NCBI RefSeq assembly: GCF_000518685.1
Contig: NZ_JAEB01000011.1
Span: 54,728-118,727, forward strand
Direction: 5' to 3'
Length of the DNA: 64,000 nt
Source of the DNA: Eubacterium xylanophilum ATCC 35991
GTDB lineage: Bacteria; Bacillota; Clostridia; Lachnospirales; Lachnospiraceae
Part shown: positions 42,571 through 50,874 of the stretch, piece by piece
How positions within the stretch are numbered: the stretch's first letter is position 1
Layout: each line of letters begins with the position of its first letter
Made by a program: the position numbers and the translations under genes
The notes under the pieces: generated by a model
Told to the model about the DNA's origin: nothing
Seen by the model: only the letters and a program-made list of their open reading frames with translations
The model's database searches: none

Positions 42571-43435
42571 GAGAAAATGTCTCCTTGATATTCAATCTTC
42601 TCTGATAGATTTGATCGCCAAATTCTGACTTTCCAGGAACTCCAACTGCATCTGCCCTACAACGCTGACAGTGTCTAAACACATCTATATACTTAGATGC
42701 CTTGGTTCTCGCCCCGTCAATCTGAGCACATGTCGGAGGAGTTATATCCTTCAACTCATGCTGTGGAATCAGCGGAATGATATTATATATGGTGGCTCCC
42801 GCTTCTTTTACTGTCTTTGCTATCTCCTCGATATGATCACCGTTTATCTCCGGCACCAACACAGTATTTACTTTGATAGTAATTCCTGCAGAAGCTATCT
42901 TCCTGATGCCGGCCAACTGATTCTCTATGAGAATCTTTGCTGCCTCCACACCCTCGATTTTCTTGCCGTGATAGATTATGAAAGCATTGAGCTTTTCCTC
43001 TATCTCCGGATCAACGGCATTTACAGTGACAGTCAGAGAGTCTATTCCAATATCTATTATCTCATCTGCTCTCTCGTCAAGTAAAAGCCCGTTAGTGCTC
43101 ATGCACTTTATGAGGTCCGGAAACTTCTCGCGGACTATTTTAAAAGTATTAAGCGCATTGTCCGAGGCAAGCGTGTCTCCCGGTCCGGCTATTCCTGCAA
43201 CTTTAATATCCGGACAAATCTCCAACGCCTTGGTTAGAATATCTTCGCACTCCTCCGGCTTTAATACCTTTGAAGTCACTCCGGGACGCTCTTCTACATC
43301 ATTTACCTGCCTGTCGCAAAACCTACAAGCTATGTTACAGCCCGGACTCACCGGAAGGTGGATTCGGCCCGCGTTGTTCTTCTGACCGCCAAAACAGGGA
43401 TGGGAATTCTGCAAATCTTTGTATGTATTGCTCAT
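42563..43435 (-). CDS. nifB: NifB-like radical SAM cofactor synthase (SAM domain only)
   Basis: The 290-residue protein has the NifB start HPCFGGQKNNAGRIHLPVSP and the radical SAM motif CNIACRFC (Cys33, Cys37, Cys40). Further conserved parts are VAGIAGPGDTLASDNAL, CMSTNGLLLDERADEI and the late cysteine pair RHCQRCRADAVG. NifB makes the carbide-centred 8Fe precursor (NifB-co) from SAM and iron-sulfur clusters. The C-terminal NifX-like domain is on the next gene. ATG 43435 is preferred because the longer frame lacks a ribosome site. It follows cysK by 36 nt. A NifB without NifEN suggests NifB-co itself is the final cofactor. Confidence 0.9.
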   Translation of the reverse strand: MSNTYKDLQNSHPCFGGQKNNAGRIHLPVSPGCNIACRFCDRQVNDVEERPGVTSKVLKPEECEDILTKALEICPDIKVAGIAGPGDTLASDNALNTFKIVREKFPDLIKCMSTNGLLLDERADEIIDIGIDSLTVTVNAVDPEIEEKLNAFIIYHGKKIEGVEAAKILIENQLAGIRKIASAGITIKVNTVLVPEINGDHIEEIAKTVKEAGATIYNIIPLIPQHELKDITPPTCAQIDGARTKASKYIDVFRHCQRCRADAVGVPGKSEFGDQIYQRRLNIKETFSHG

Positions 43436-43471
43436 AAGTACCACACCATCCTTAATTCGCATTAATCCAGA

Positions 43472-44407
43472 TTATGAATTAAAAAGTGGTGTTGACAAAT
43501 ATCTGTCTCCTGAGTCAGGAAGAAGAGCTACGATAGTCTTGCCCTTGTTCTCAGGTCTCTTGGCAAGAATCTCTGCTGCCTTCAACGCTGCTCCGGATGA
43601 GATTCCAACAAGGATTCCCTCTGAAACGGCAAAAGCCTTGCCCTCTGCAAATGCGTCCTCATTCTCGATTGTTATGATTTCATCATAAACATCTGTATTC
43701 AATACATCCGGCACAAATCCTGCTCCGATTCCCTGAATCTTATGGGCTCCAGGCTTTCCTGTTGATAGCACTGCGCTTGATGCAGGCTCCACAGCCACAA
43801 TCTTCACATCCGGATTCTGACTCTTCAAGTACTCGCCGACTCCTGTAATAGTTCCGCCGGTTCCCACTCCTGCAACGAAGAAATCAACCTTTCCGTCTGT
43901 CTGCTCCCAAATCTCTGGGCCTGTGGTCTCTCTGTGTACCTTAGGATTTGCCGCATTGACAAACTGTCCGAGGATCACTGATCCCTCTATCTCATTTTTG
44001 AGCTCTTCTGCCTTGGCAATAGCTCCCTTCATTCCCTTGGCACCCTCAGTCAGTACCAATTCTGCGCCATAAGCCTTGAGAAGATTTCTTCTCTCAACAC
44101 TCATCGTGTCAGGCAATGTAAGGATTGCTTTGTATCCCTTGGCAGCTGCCACAGCTGCAAGTCCGATTCCTGTATTACCACTTGTTGGCTCGATGATTGT
44201 CGCACCAGGCTTCAAAATTCCACTGTTCTCCGCGTCTTCAATCATTGCCAATGCGATACGATCTTTGACAGATCCGGCTGGATTGAGATACTCAAGCTTT
44301 GCCAATACAGTAGCCTCTGTAATTTCTCTTTTCTTTGAATACCCATTTAATTTCAAAATAGGTGTCTTTCCAATTAACTCCAATGCACTTTCTCTAATTT
44401 CACTCAT
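43472..44407 (-). CDS. cysK: O-acetylserine sulfhydrylase (cysteine synthase)
   Basis: The 311-residue PLP enzyme has the CysK signatures [14 protein letters not shown] (PLP Lys48), [20 protein letters not shown], the phosphate loop [13 protein letters not shown], and [12 protein letters not shown]. It makes cysteine from O-acetylserine and sulfide, and can use thiols in some relatives. It is the first gene of the operon containing the nitrogenase-like genes, so the reductase may supply its sulfide or thiol. AAGGAGG lies before the ATG, and a promoter with repeated TGTGATAAG sites is upstream. Confidence 0.95.
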   Translation of the reverse strand: MSEIRESALELIGKTPILKLNGYSKKREITEATVLAKLEYLNPAGSVKDRIALAMIEDAENSGILKPGATIIEPTSGNTGIGLAAVAAAKGYKAILTLPDTMSVERRNLLKAYGAELVLTEGAKGMKGAIAKAEELKNEIEGSVILGQFVNAANPKVHRETTGPEIWEQTDGKVDFFVAGVGTGGTITGVGEYLKSQNPDVKIVAVEPASSAVLSTGKPGAHKIQGIGAGFVPDVLNTDVYDEIITIENEDAFAEGKAFAVSEGILVGISSGAALKAAEILAKRPENKGKTIVALLPDSGDRYLSTPLFNS

Positions 44408-44451
44408 AATTTCATCCTCCTTATTGTTTGAATACGTTTTCTTTTTCTCGG

Positions 44452-44551
44452 CTAATCACATTGCCGTTTGATTGATTTAAATCTTATCACATCCTGTTGA
44501 ACTTGAAAATTTCGGAAGTCTTATCGTCTGTGATAACTGTTACTTATCACA
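44452..44551 (-). promoter_or_regulatory. TGTGATAAG-type operator cluster
   Basis: Minus-strand TGTGATAAG at 44551-44543 and 44491-44483, with variants TGTGATTAG at 44460-44452 and GACGATAAG at 44528-44520. The first forms a perfect inverted repeat, TGTGATAA-7 nt-TTATCACA (44529-44551). The cluster surrounds the cysK promoter and the malY stop. A sulfur- or cysteine-responsive regulator is inference. Confidence 0.6.
44481..44509 (-). promoter_or_regulatory. Probable promoter of the cysK/nitrogenase-like operon
   Basis: On the minus strand TTTTCA (44509-44504), 17 nt, then TAAGAT (44486-44481). A TGTGATAAG site overlaps the -10, so binding there would block transcription. Confidence 0.6.
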
Positions 44552-45722
44552 CTATTTTCTTCAGCCTTTCCATGCATTCTTCTAGAATTTTCCTGCTCGT
44601 AGCCACGTTTATTCTATGGAATCCCTCCCCGGTCTTTCCAAATATCTTGCCACTGTCAAGCCACAACTTGGCATCATATATTAATCTTCTCTCCAGCTCC
44701 TCCGGATCTATTCCCGTATCTCTAAAGTCAAGCCACATGAGGTAAGTACCCTCTCCGTGAATCACTCTCACTCCCGGAATATTTTCCCTCACATATTCCT
44801 TGACATATTCTATGTTCCCGCGAATGTATTCCATCATCTTCCGGTACCACTCTTCCCCATGTTCATAGGCGGCCTTTACTGAAACCAAACCCAAAACACT
44901 CAGCTGGCTGATTCCAACTGCATCAATCTGCTTTTTGATTTTCTTTCTGATTTCCAGATTGGGAATAAAAATGTTCGATATGAGCATACTCGCTAGATTA
45001 AATGTCTTACTTGGCGCTGTGCAAATAATCGATATATCCTCAAATTCCTTCTTCACCTTGGCAAATACCGTATGTTTTCCCTCAAATACAAAATCGTGGT
45101 GGATTTCATCACTTACCACAAGGACGCCGTGTTTGAGGCAAATATCACCAAGTTTTGTCAGTTCCTCCTCCGTAAACACTCTTCCGGAGGGGTTGTGAGG
45201 GTTACACAAGATAAATAGTCCGACATTGTACCTAACTATCTTCTCCTCAAAATCCCGGAAGTCGATATGATACTTATTGTCCTCTCCCAGATACAAGTCA
45301 TTACTTACAACTTTTCTCTTGTTATCCTCGATAACTTCCGAGAAAGGATAATACACAGGTTGCTGGATAAGCACGTAATCGCCCTCTTCTGTAAAAGCCT
45401 TGACAGCCATAGCTAACGCAAATACAACACCGGGAGTCTTAACCAGCCAAGAGGGCTTGATTTTCCAGTCATGATGCTTTTTCATCCAATTTTCCAGAGC
45501 TGCAAAGTACTCTGATTTCACTTCACTATAACCGTATATTCCATGCTTTGCTCTCTCAATTACCGCGTCTTCTACGTAGGAAGTGGTCTTAAAATCCATG
45601 TCAGCTACCCAGAGTGGTAACACGTCTTCAGGCAATCCTCTCACCCTGGCAAAATCATATTTAAGGCAATCTGTTCCCCTTCTCTCAACCACTTCATCAA
45701 AATCAAGATTTCTCTCTGCCAT
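44547..45722 (-). CDS. MalY/PatB-type PLP C-S lyase or aminotransferase
   Basis: The 391-residue protein is a fold-type I PLP enzyme with the MalY/PatB features LPLWVADMDFKTTSYVEDAV, LCNPHNPSGRVFTEEEL, VVSDEIHHDFVF and the PLP lysine in TAPSKTFNLASM (Lys239). MalY/PatB enzymes cleave cystathionine or cysteine S-conjugates to a thiol, pyruvate and ammonia. This fits the sulfur cluster. ATG 45722 is chosen for the GGGAGGGAG before it. The longer frame would run into the upstream gene. It lies 5 nt after the metB/C-like gene. Confidence 0.9.
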   Translation of the reverse strand: MAERNLDFDEVVERRGTDCLKYDFARVRGLPEDVLPLWVADMDFKTTSYVEDAVIERAKHGIYGYSEVKSEYFAALENWMKKHHDWKIKPSWLVKTPGVVFALAMAVKAFTEEGDYVLIQQPVYYPFSEVIEDNKRKVVSNDLYLGEDNKYHIDFRDFEEKIVRYNVGLFILCNPHNPSGRVFTEEELTKLGDICLKHGVLVVSDEIHHDFVFEGKHTVFAKVKKEFEDISIICTAPSKTFNLASMLISNIFIPNLEIRKKIKKQIDAVGISQLSVLGLVSVKAAYEHGEEWYRKMMEYIRGNIEYVKEYVRENIPGVRVIHGEGTYLMWLDFRDTGIDPEELERRLIYDAKLWLDSGKIFGKTGEGFHRINVATSRKILEECMERLKKIV

Positions 45723-45726
45723 GCAA

Positions 45727-46881
45727 TCACTCCCTCCCACTAATAGCACTGAAGATGCTCTCCAATTCTCCAAGCAAATCCTCGATATCCTCAACTCCCA
45801 TAGAGAGTCTGAGGGTTCTGGAAGTTATTCCATTCTTCTGGCGCAACTCCTCCGGAACATCTGCGTGAGTCTGAGTGACCGGATAAGTCAGAAGAGTTTC
45901 GACACCGCCCAAACTCTCGGCAAACTTAATAAGTCTAACCCTCTCCAGAATCTCCAGAGCCTGCTCCTCCGTCTGCAAGTCGAAGGTTATCATAGAGCCA
46001 AATCCTCTTGCTTGGCGCTTGATTATGTCATGTCCCTTGTGATTAGGCAAACCCGGATAATATACCTTGGTAACTATATCCTGTTTTGTAAGCCACTCCG
46101 CCATCTTTAGAGCATTGGACTGGGATTGCTCCATGCGAAGTCCCAAAGTCTTAATTCCCCTCAGTATAAGCCAGCTGTCAAAAGGTGACAGTCCCGAGCC
46201 CGTTGTCATTGCCATAAATCTTAGTTTCTCGATTATCTCCTCATTATTCGAAACAACAAATCCTGCAAGTGTGTCATTATGTCCTCCCAAGAATTTGGTG
46301 CCACTGTGAACCACCACATCTGCTCCCAAATCCAAAGGATTCTGAAAATAAGGCGACAAAAATGTATTGTCTACAATCAGAACTAGATTGTGCTTTTTGG
46401 CTATCTCAGATATTTTTGTTATATCTGCTATATTCATCATTGGATTAGTCGGTGTTTCAAGGTAAATTGCCTTGGTGTTGTCCCTTATTGCCCCCTCTAT
46501 GTCATCCTCGGAACATTTTAATTGGGTAAACTCATAACCGTTTTTCGCAGAGACATTGTCAAATAGTCTGATAGTGCCCCCATAGAGATCTGTCTCCACT
46601 ATAAAATGATCTCCGGGGTTAAAGGTCTCCATCAAAAGTGAGATTGCCGCCATCCCTGACGACAGTGCCAGAGCGTCCTTGCCGCCTTCAAGCCCTGCTA
46701 CCACCTTCTCAAGTTGCTCTCTGGTGGGATTTTGGAGCCTGCTATAATCATATCCGGTACTCTGGCCCACTCCCGGGTGTGCATATGTTGCTGTTTGATA
46801 AATCGGAAAGCTTATAGCCCCGTAATTCTTAATCTCTTCGTCTTCTAAGTGAAGACATCGCGTGTTTATGCCTCTTTTCAT
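45727..46881 (-). CDS. Cys/Met-metabolism PLP enzyme (MetB/MetC family)
   Basis: The 384-residue protein is a cystathionine gamma-synthase/lyase family enzyme: SFPIYQTATYAHPG, LSSGMAAISLLMETFNPGDH, LETPTNPMMNIADI, VDNTFLSPYFQ and the PLP lysine in VVHSGTKFLGGHNDTLAG (Lys196). Family members make or cleave cystathionine, or add thiols to O-acyl-homoserine. Motifs alone do not separate MetB, MetC/MccB or methionine gamma-lyase. ATG 46881 follows AAGGAGG. With the adjacent malY-like gene and the cysK operon it makes a complete thiol-capture set. Confidence 0.92.
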   Translation of the reverse strand: MKRGINTRCLHLEDEEIKNYGAISFPIYQTATYAHPGVGQSTGYDYSRLQNPTREQLEKVVAGLEGGKDALALSSGMAAISLLMETFNPGDHFIVETDLYGGTIRLFDNVSAKNGYEFTQLKCSEDDIEGAIRDNTKAIYLETPTNPMMNIADITKISEIAKKHNLVLIVDNTFLSPYFQNPLDLGADVVVHSGTKFLGGHNDTLAGFVVSNNEEIIEKLRFMAMTTGSGLSPFDSWLILRGIKTLGLRMEQSQSNALKMAEWLTKQDIVTKVYYPGLPNHKGHDIIKRQARGFGSMITFDLQTEEQALEILERVRLIKFAESLGGVETLLTYPVTQTHADVPEELRQKNGITSRTLRLSMGVEDIEDLLGELESIFSAISGRE

Positions 46882-47038
46882 GGTTTCCTCCTTGCATATC
46901 ATAGTTTTCGCTTTAAACATTATTGACATTTACCACGATAACATATACACCTCATTCTTGTATAATTCATAGTATTTATTGTTTGTTATAAATAAAACTT
47001 ATTGCAGTGTTTAAACAGGCTCTACACGGGCGTTTACA

Positions 47039-47109
47039 GGAAACGCATGTCGCTGGTCTTACTCCCTGCGGTCGTAAGACATTTAACAGGAAACGCATGT
47101 TGCTGGTCT
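47039..47109 (-). repeat. Hairpin repeat copies in minus orientation (one full, one truncated)
   Basis: A full copy reads, on the minus strand, GTCTTACGACCGCAGGGAG then TAAGACCAGCGACATGCGTTTCC (47080-47039). A second copy (47109-47089) keeps only the AGACCAGCAACATGCGTTTCC tail, cut where the next array begins. Confidence 0.85.
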
Positions 47110-47151
47110 CGTTTGGAGGTGATGAGTTAGCGTTCAGCATTTTGGGGTAAA

Positions 47152-47490
47152 AGTACGGCTAGATATCTTGATTATGCGAGTTTTTCCGTACTTACCGGCA
47201 ATTGAGAATTTTGCGTTCAGCGTTTTTTGGGGGAATTACGGCTAGATTTCCTGATTTCGTGTTTTTTTCCGTACTCGTCGTGGATTGAGATGTTTGTGTT
47301 TGACGTATTTGGGGGAGAGTACGGCTAGATTTGAGAATTTTGAGAATTTTTCCGTAATATCTTAAAAGAGGTCGTGACAAGCTTCAGTGCTTGACCTGAT
47401 AGTACGGCAAAATTCTAGAATTTTGAATTTATTTCCGTAATATCTTAAAAGAGGTCGTGACAAGCGTTAGTGCTTGACCTGAAAGTACGG
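47152..47490. repeat. 83-nt tandem repeat array with TACGG/CCGTA hairpins
   Basis: AGTACGG (ATTACGG in unit 2) starts at 47152, 47235, 47318, 47401 and 47484, exactly 83 nt apart. In each full unit TACGG is followed 32 nt later (start to start) by CCGTA, giving a conserved stem with a varying AT-rich interval. Units 1-2 share a GCGTTCAGCG-TTTGGGG tail. Units 3-4 share a different tail, AATATCTTAAAAGAGGTCG then GTGCTTGACCTGA. The fifth unit is partial. No coding frame runs through. Confidence 0.88.
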
Positions 47491-47513
47491 CAAGCAGGGA
47501 GATCAACACCCAC

Positions 47514-47544
47514 AAAAAAACAAAGCCTTCATCTGAAAGCTTTG
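47514..47544 (-). terminator. Terminator of the diguanylate cyclase gene
   Basis: On the minus strand CAAAGC (47544-47539) pairs with GCTTTG (47526-47521), followed by seven T residues. It lies 22 nt after the stop. Confidence 0.8.
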
Positions 47545-47566
47545 CTAAAATATTATTAATTTGTTA

Positions 47567-48718
47567 TTATCCACGGTTCCTGTGATAGATTTCTTTTTGA
47601 ATATAAAGTTTCTCATCTGCCAGAGCTATAAGCCCTGCTGCTGTCATACCTCCCGATGTACAAATCGCACATCCATAGCAAATAGATATCTGCGGTATCA
47701 GATCTGCACATCGCTCCCTCAGGCTGTCTACTTCCTCCTGCAAAACATTCTGAAGATCCGTCTTTTCCCGCAAAATCAGGACAAATTCATCTCCTCCATA
47801 TCTGGCGCAAAAACCTCTGTTTTTATCCGACACATTTCTAATGGCATCGGCAACAAGCTGAAGTGCTCTATCTCCAACGAGGTGGCCAAACTTGTCATTT
47901 ACCTGCTTAAAATCATTAACATCTATCATATAAAGACTAAACGGCTTTTCCTCTGTGGCCGTATGAATTGCATCCTGCAAAAAAATCTCCATTCTCCGTC
48001 GATTGTTGAGCCCCGTAAGCGCATCTGTGTATATCTCGCTGTTCTGAATCTCGAGAAAAGAAAATAAAATCGCCAAAAATGTTCCAAGAGGTACAATAGG
48101 TGTAAGTGGAATCATCCCCTCCAAAACTGCGGCAATCGCAGGAAATATGATGAAGAAAAGTGGCAATCTGTACTCTTTCTTAATCTTTACTTCCTTATCC
48201 GAAAAGCTCTGAACATAGGAGTGGACACCACTTCCAAAAAGCTGCAAAAAGACTAACGCAAGGTGAAGTGTATACCAATCCGTAGTTTTATAGAATCCAT
48301 TTTCGTCAATATAAAAAATAAAATTGGTAAATGCCGAAGACACAATAATCATAATGTCAACCGCCGCAACGATATAGTGTATTCTTATTAGCATCTTCAT
48401 CTTCTCGGTATTCTCTTGTCCAATTCTATATATGACAAAAACACACCACCCAAGAATTAGGAGAGATACCGCCACAAGCCCCATGGTGCTTGTGATAATA
48501 TTGCCGGTCACATTAAATGGAATCAAGCCGCCCTCTCCAAGCGCCCATATACCATCACATAGTAAATACAGTATATAATACAGAGCCATTCCCCTAAAAT
48601 GTCTCATCTGCGTATCTGTACCAACATTTTTATTGGCTTTTATAATTATACCCACTGAGAACAGAATGCAAAAAACTTCTGTGATCACGTAGGGAATATA
48701 TATTGATGCTCTATCCAT
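47567..48718 (-). CDS. Membrane diguanylate cyclase (GGDEF)
   Basis: The 383-residue protein has about seven N-terminal membrane segments (residues 5-220) and a GGDEF domain at about 228-383: DALTGLNNRRRMEIFLQDAI, IDVNDFKQVNDKFGHLVGDR and the intact active site ARYGGDEFVL. It should make cyclic di-GMP from GTP in response to a membrane signal. The two following signalling loci encode EAL proteins that would remove it. It is monocistronic with its own terminator. The start follows AGGAGATAGGGGATT. Confidence 0.9.
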   Translation of the reverse strand: MDRASIYIPYVITEVFCILFSVGIIIKANKNVGTDTQMRHFRGMALYYILYLLCDGIWALGEGGLIPFNVTGNIITSTMGLVAVSLLILGWCVFVIYRIGQENTEKMKMLIRIHYIVAAVDIMIIVSSAFTNFIFYIDENGFYKTTDWYTLHLALVFLQLFGSGVHSYVQSFSDKEVKIKKEYRLPLFFIIFPAIAAVLEGMIPLTPIVPLGTFLAILFSFLEIQNSEIYTDALTGLNNRRRMEIFLQDAIHTATEEKPFSLYMIDVNDFKQVNDKFGHLVGDRALQLVADAIRNVSDKNRGFCARYGGDEFVLILREKTDLQNVLQEEVDSLRERCADLIPQISICYGCAICTSGGMTAAGLIALADEKLYIQKEIYHRNRG

Positions 48719-48805
48719 AATCCCCTATCTCCTTTTTCATACCAATCCCATAATAAACTAGTGCAGTAACTGCCAAAATCATACCTTTTATACATATCTT
48801 AACAC

Positions 48806-48846
48806 AAAAAGAACCATATCTCAATAATATTGATATGGTTCTTTTT
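48806..48846. terminator. Bidirectional terminator
   Basis: GAACCATATC (48811-48820) pairs with GATATGGTTC (48832-48841), flanked by AAAAA and TTTTT, so both strands have a T tract. On the minus strand it ends the decayed ABC exporter gene. Confidence 0.85.
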
Positions 48847-48862
48847 CATGATAAGGATTTAT

Positions 48863-49015
48863 TTACATACTCCAGCTCTGAGATACCATCTGCTGTCTTG
48901 TCATTCTGCTGTATATGCTATCTCGCTTAGCCAAATGTTTTGGACTTCCCTCTTCAGCCACCTTGCCGTCTTTGAGTACGACGATATGGTCTGCATTGGC
49001 AAGATGTCTCAAACC
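48863..49015 (-). pseudogene. C-terminal remnant of an ABC exporter ATPase
   Basis: On the minus strand, a frame ending at TAA 48865-48863 reads about 50 residues, including ADHIVVLKDGKVAEEGSPKH and SIYSRMTRQQMVSQSWSM. This is the very end of a fused permease/ATPase ABC exporter, after the H-loop. All upstream ABC sequence is gone and is replaced by the EAL gene, whose stop (49009) lies at the junction. The remnant still has its terminator. It is a deletion or replacement scar. Confidence 0.8.
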
Positions 49016-50739
49016 ATTTCATTGCCATCCGATGTAACGGATAAAACAGCTATAGCTACTGCTCTTATCCCAGTTACAGGATTTATTGCTATTCTTCTCA
49101 TAAATGTATGAACTGTTGTCCCATTAGGGAACGCCTCATCCACAAATAATCGCTTCCCGGTATTGGCACATTCAATCAGATAGGCCAAAAAGCTTCCTCT
49201 ATGCTGTTCCGGAATAGTATCAAATCTCTCAAATTCTTTTCCCACATTTCTAGGAAATGTTCTCCGAGAAAATTCAAGATAAGACGCATTACATCTTGCG
49301 ATACGTACAGAATCATCTGTAAGCTCCATTACCACCATAGGTATAGAGTTATAAAAGCGATCAAATTCTCTGTCTTCTGTTTCGAGCGCCCAACTGAGAT
49401 CATACAAATTAATCTTACTGAGATTCTCAAAATATGGCATCTCCGCGGTGGATTCAAAATCAATATGCACACCATTATGCTCACAATGAATATATCTATC
49501 AACCACATTTTCAAGTGGCAATGGCTTGGTATAATAATATCCTTGAAGCTTAATGCAGCCGATATCCTGTAAGAAAGCCTCATGCTCCTCAGTTTCAACA
49601 CCTTCACATACTGTATCGATGCCAAGATCGGTTGCCATTCTCACAAGATTAGACAGTATTATTTTTCCATTAATTCCATCACCAAACTTGTGAAGAAAAC
49701 TCATATCAAACTTGATTAGATCAAACTCCAAATCATGGAGTACATCAAGAGATGAATATCCGCTTCCAAAATCGTCCATCCAAACTTTGAATCCCAGTTC
49801 TCTGAAACGATTTACCTGTAACTTCATATATTCAAAATCCGAAGCAATTATACTCTCAGTAATTTCTATAGTTAGCAAGCTGTGATCAAGCTCAGCTGCA
49901 TCCATTCGCGCACATATCTCACCTACAATATCACAATCGTTAAAATCCGTTCTTGACAGATTTACCGAGTGTGTTACCGGATCTAGTCCAAGTGATTTGA
50001 TTGTTTTAATCTTCTCTATTACCTGATCAACCACATACAAATCAAGCTTGTATATAAGATGTGCCTCCTCAAGTATATCGATAAAATCCGCCGGAGAGAA
50101 AAAACCTCTTTCTGGATCTATCCACCTTGAAAGGGCTTCTTCCTCACACACCCGTCCATTGATTGCTCTGACGATTGGTTGATAGTAAACATTTATCCAC
50201 TTATTGGCAATAGCTTGATCAAGATGGGATATAATATACTCTTTTTTCTCCAAATCCTGCTCAAGTTCCTTGTTATAATATCTAATATCTGATGTATATG
50301 TATTTCTCAGCAAATCACAGGCAACTTTGGCATTATCACATGCCACAACGACATCTGTATTAGCGGAATCCACAACATATACACCCACTCTAAGTGGCAA
50401 GACACCCATCTTAGCCCTTTTTTTCCATGCTGAAAAAAGACGTTCTACTTTATCTTCAACGTCTTTACTGTTCGTCACTACCACAAAATGGTCCTGTATA
50501 AAACGACTACAATTCTCATTCCCAAACTGTTCTATGAGTATCGAAGCGAGAGCAATAAGCAGTTCATCCCCCAATCTGAAACCATGCTTATGATTATACT
50601 GTTTCATACCTGTGATATCAAAAAACACAATCGCAGGAGTATCTCCTTTAGCCAAAAGGTGATTAATCTCTGCTTCCGCTAATTCATAGAAATATGACAT
50701 GCTTGGCAACCCAGTGAGATTATCATATGTTTTTTCCAT
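49009..50739 (-). CDS. GGDEF(degenerate)-EAL protein with C-terminal PAS-like domain
   Basis: The 576-residue protein has no membrane segments. About 1-160 is a GGDEF-type domain whose active site is lost (FIQDHFVVVT in place of GGDEF). About 170-420 is an EAL domain with CEEEALSRW, NLSRTDFND, EITESIIAS, DDFGSGYSSLDVL and VCEGVETEEH, all needed for cyclic di-GMP hydrolysis. About 440-576 looks PAS-like. It is probably a phosphodiesterase with a regulatory GGDEF. The stop lies exactly at the junction to the ABC exporter remnant. Confidence 0.88.
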   Translation of the reverse strand: MEKTYDNLTGLPSMSYFYELAEAEINHLLAKGDTPAIVFFDITGMKQYNHKHGFRLGDELLIALASILIEQFGNENCSRFIQDHFVVVTNSKDVEDKVERLFSAWKKRAKMGVLPLRVGVYVVDSANTDVVVACDNAKVACDLLRNTYTSDIRYYNKELEQDLEKKEYIISHLDQAIANKWINVYYQPIVRAINGRVCEEEALSRWIDPERGFFSPADFIDILEEAHLIYKLDLYVVDQVIEKIKTIKSLGLDPVTHSVNLSRTDFNDCDIVGEICARMDAAELDHSLLTIEITESIIASDFEYMKLQVNRFRELGFKVWMDDFGSGYSSLDVLHDLEFDLIKFDMSFLHKFGDGINGKIILSNLVRMATDLGIDTVCEGVETEEHEAFLQDIGCIKLQGYYYTKPLPLENVVDRYIHCEHNGVHIDFESTAEMPYFENLSKINLYDLSWALETEDREFDRFYNSIPMVVMELTDDSVRIARCNASYLEFSRRTFPRNVGKEFERFDTIPEQHRGSFLAYLIECANTGKRLFVDEAFPNGTTVHTFMRRIAINPVTGIRAVAIAVLSVTSDGNEMV

Positions 50740-50793
50740 ACTTCACCTATAATCCTTCTTACTTATACTTTTCCTACTTCCCACTGTATATAT

Positions 50794-50822
50794 ATTATAT
50801 GACATTCTTTGCGTGTTGTACA
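50794..50822 (-). promoter_or_regulatory. Promoter of the EAL protein gene
   Basis: On the minus strand TGTACA (50822-50817), 17 nt, then TATAAT (50799-50794). The -10 is consensus and the -35 is weak. Confidence 0.55.
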
Positions 50823-50874
50823 TAGTTTTTGCTATTCTATCACATTTAAAATATCCCCCACAAATTTCTATTCA

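Noticed and set aside
44408..44546. SAM or T-box riboswitch before cysK
   Set aside because: No S-box or T-box conserved core was seen. The region is explained by short TGTGATAAG repeats and a promoter.
47192..47380. 62-residue minus-strand frame in the 83-nt array
   Set aside because: It runs across repeat units in different frames, has low-complexity content and no ribosome site.
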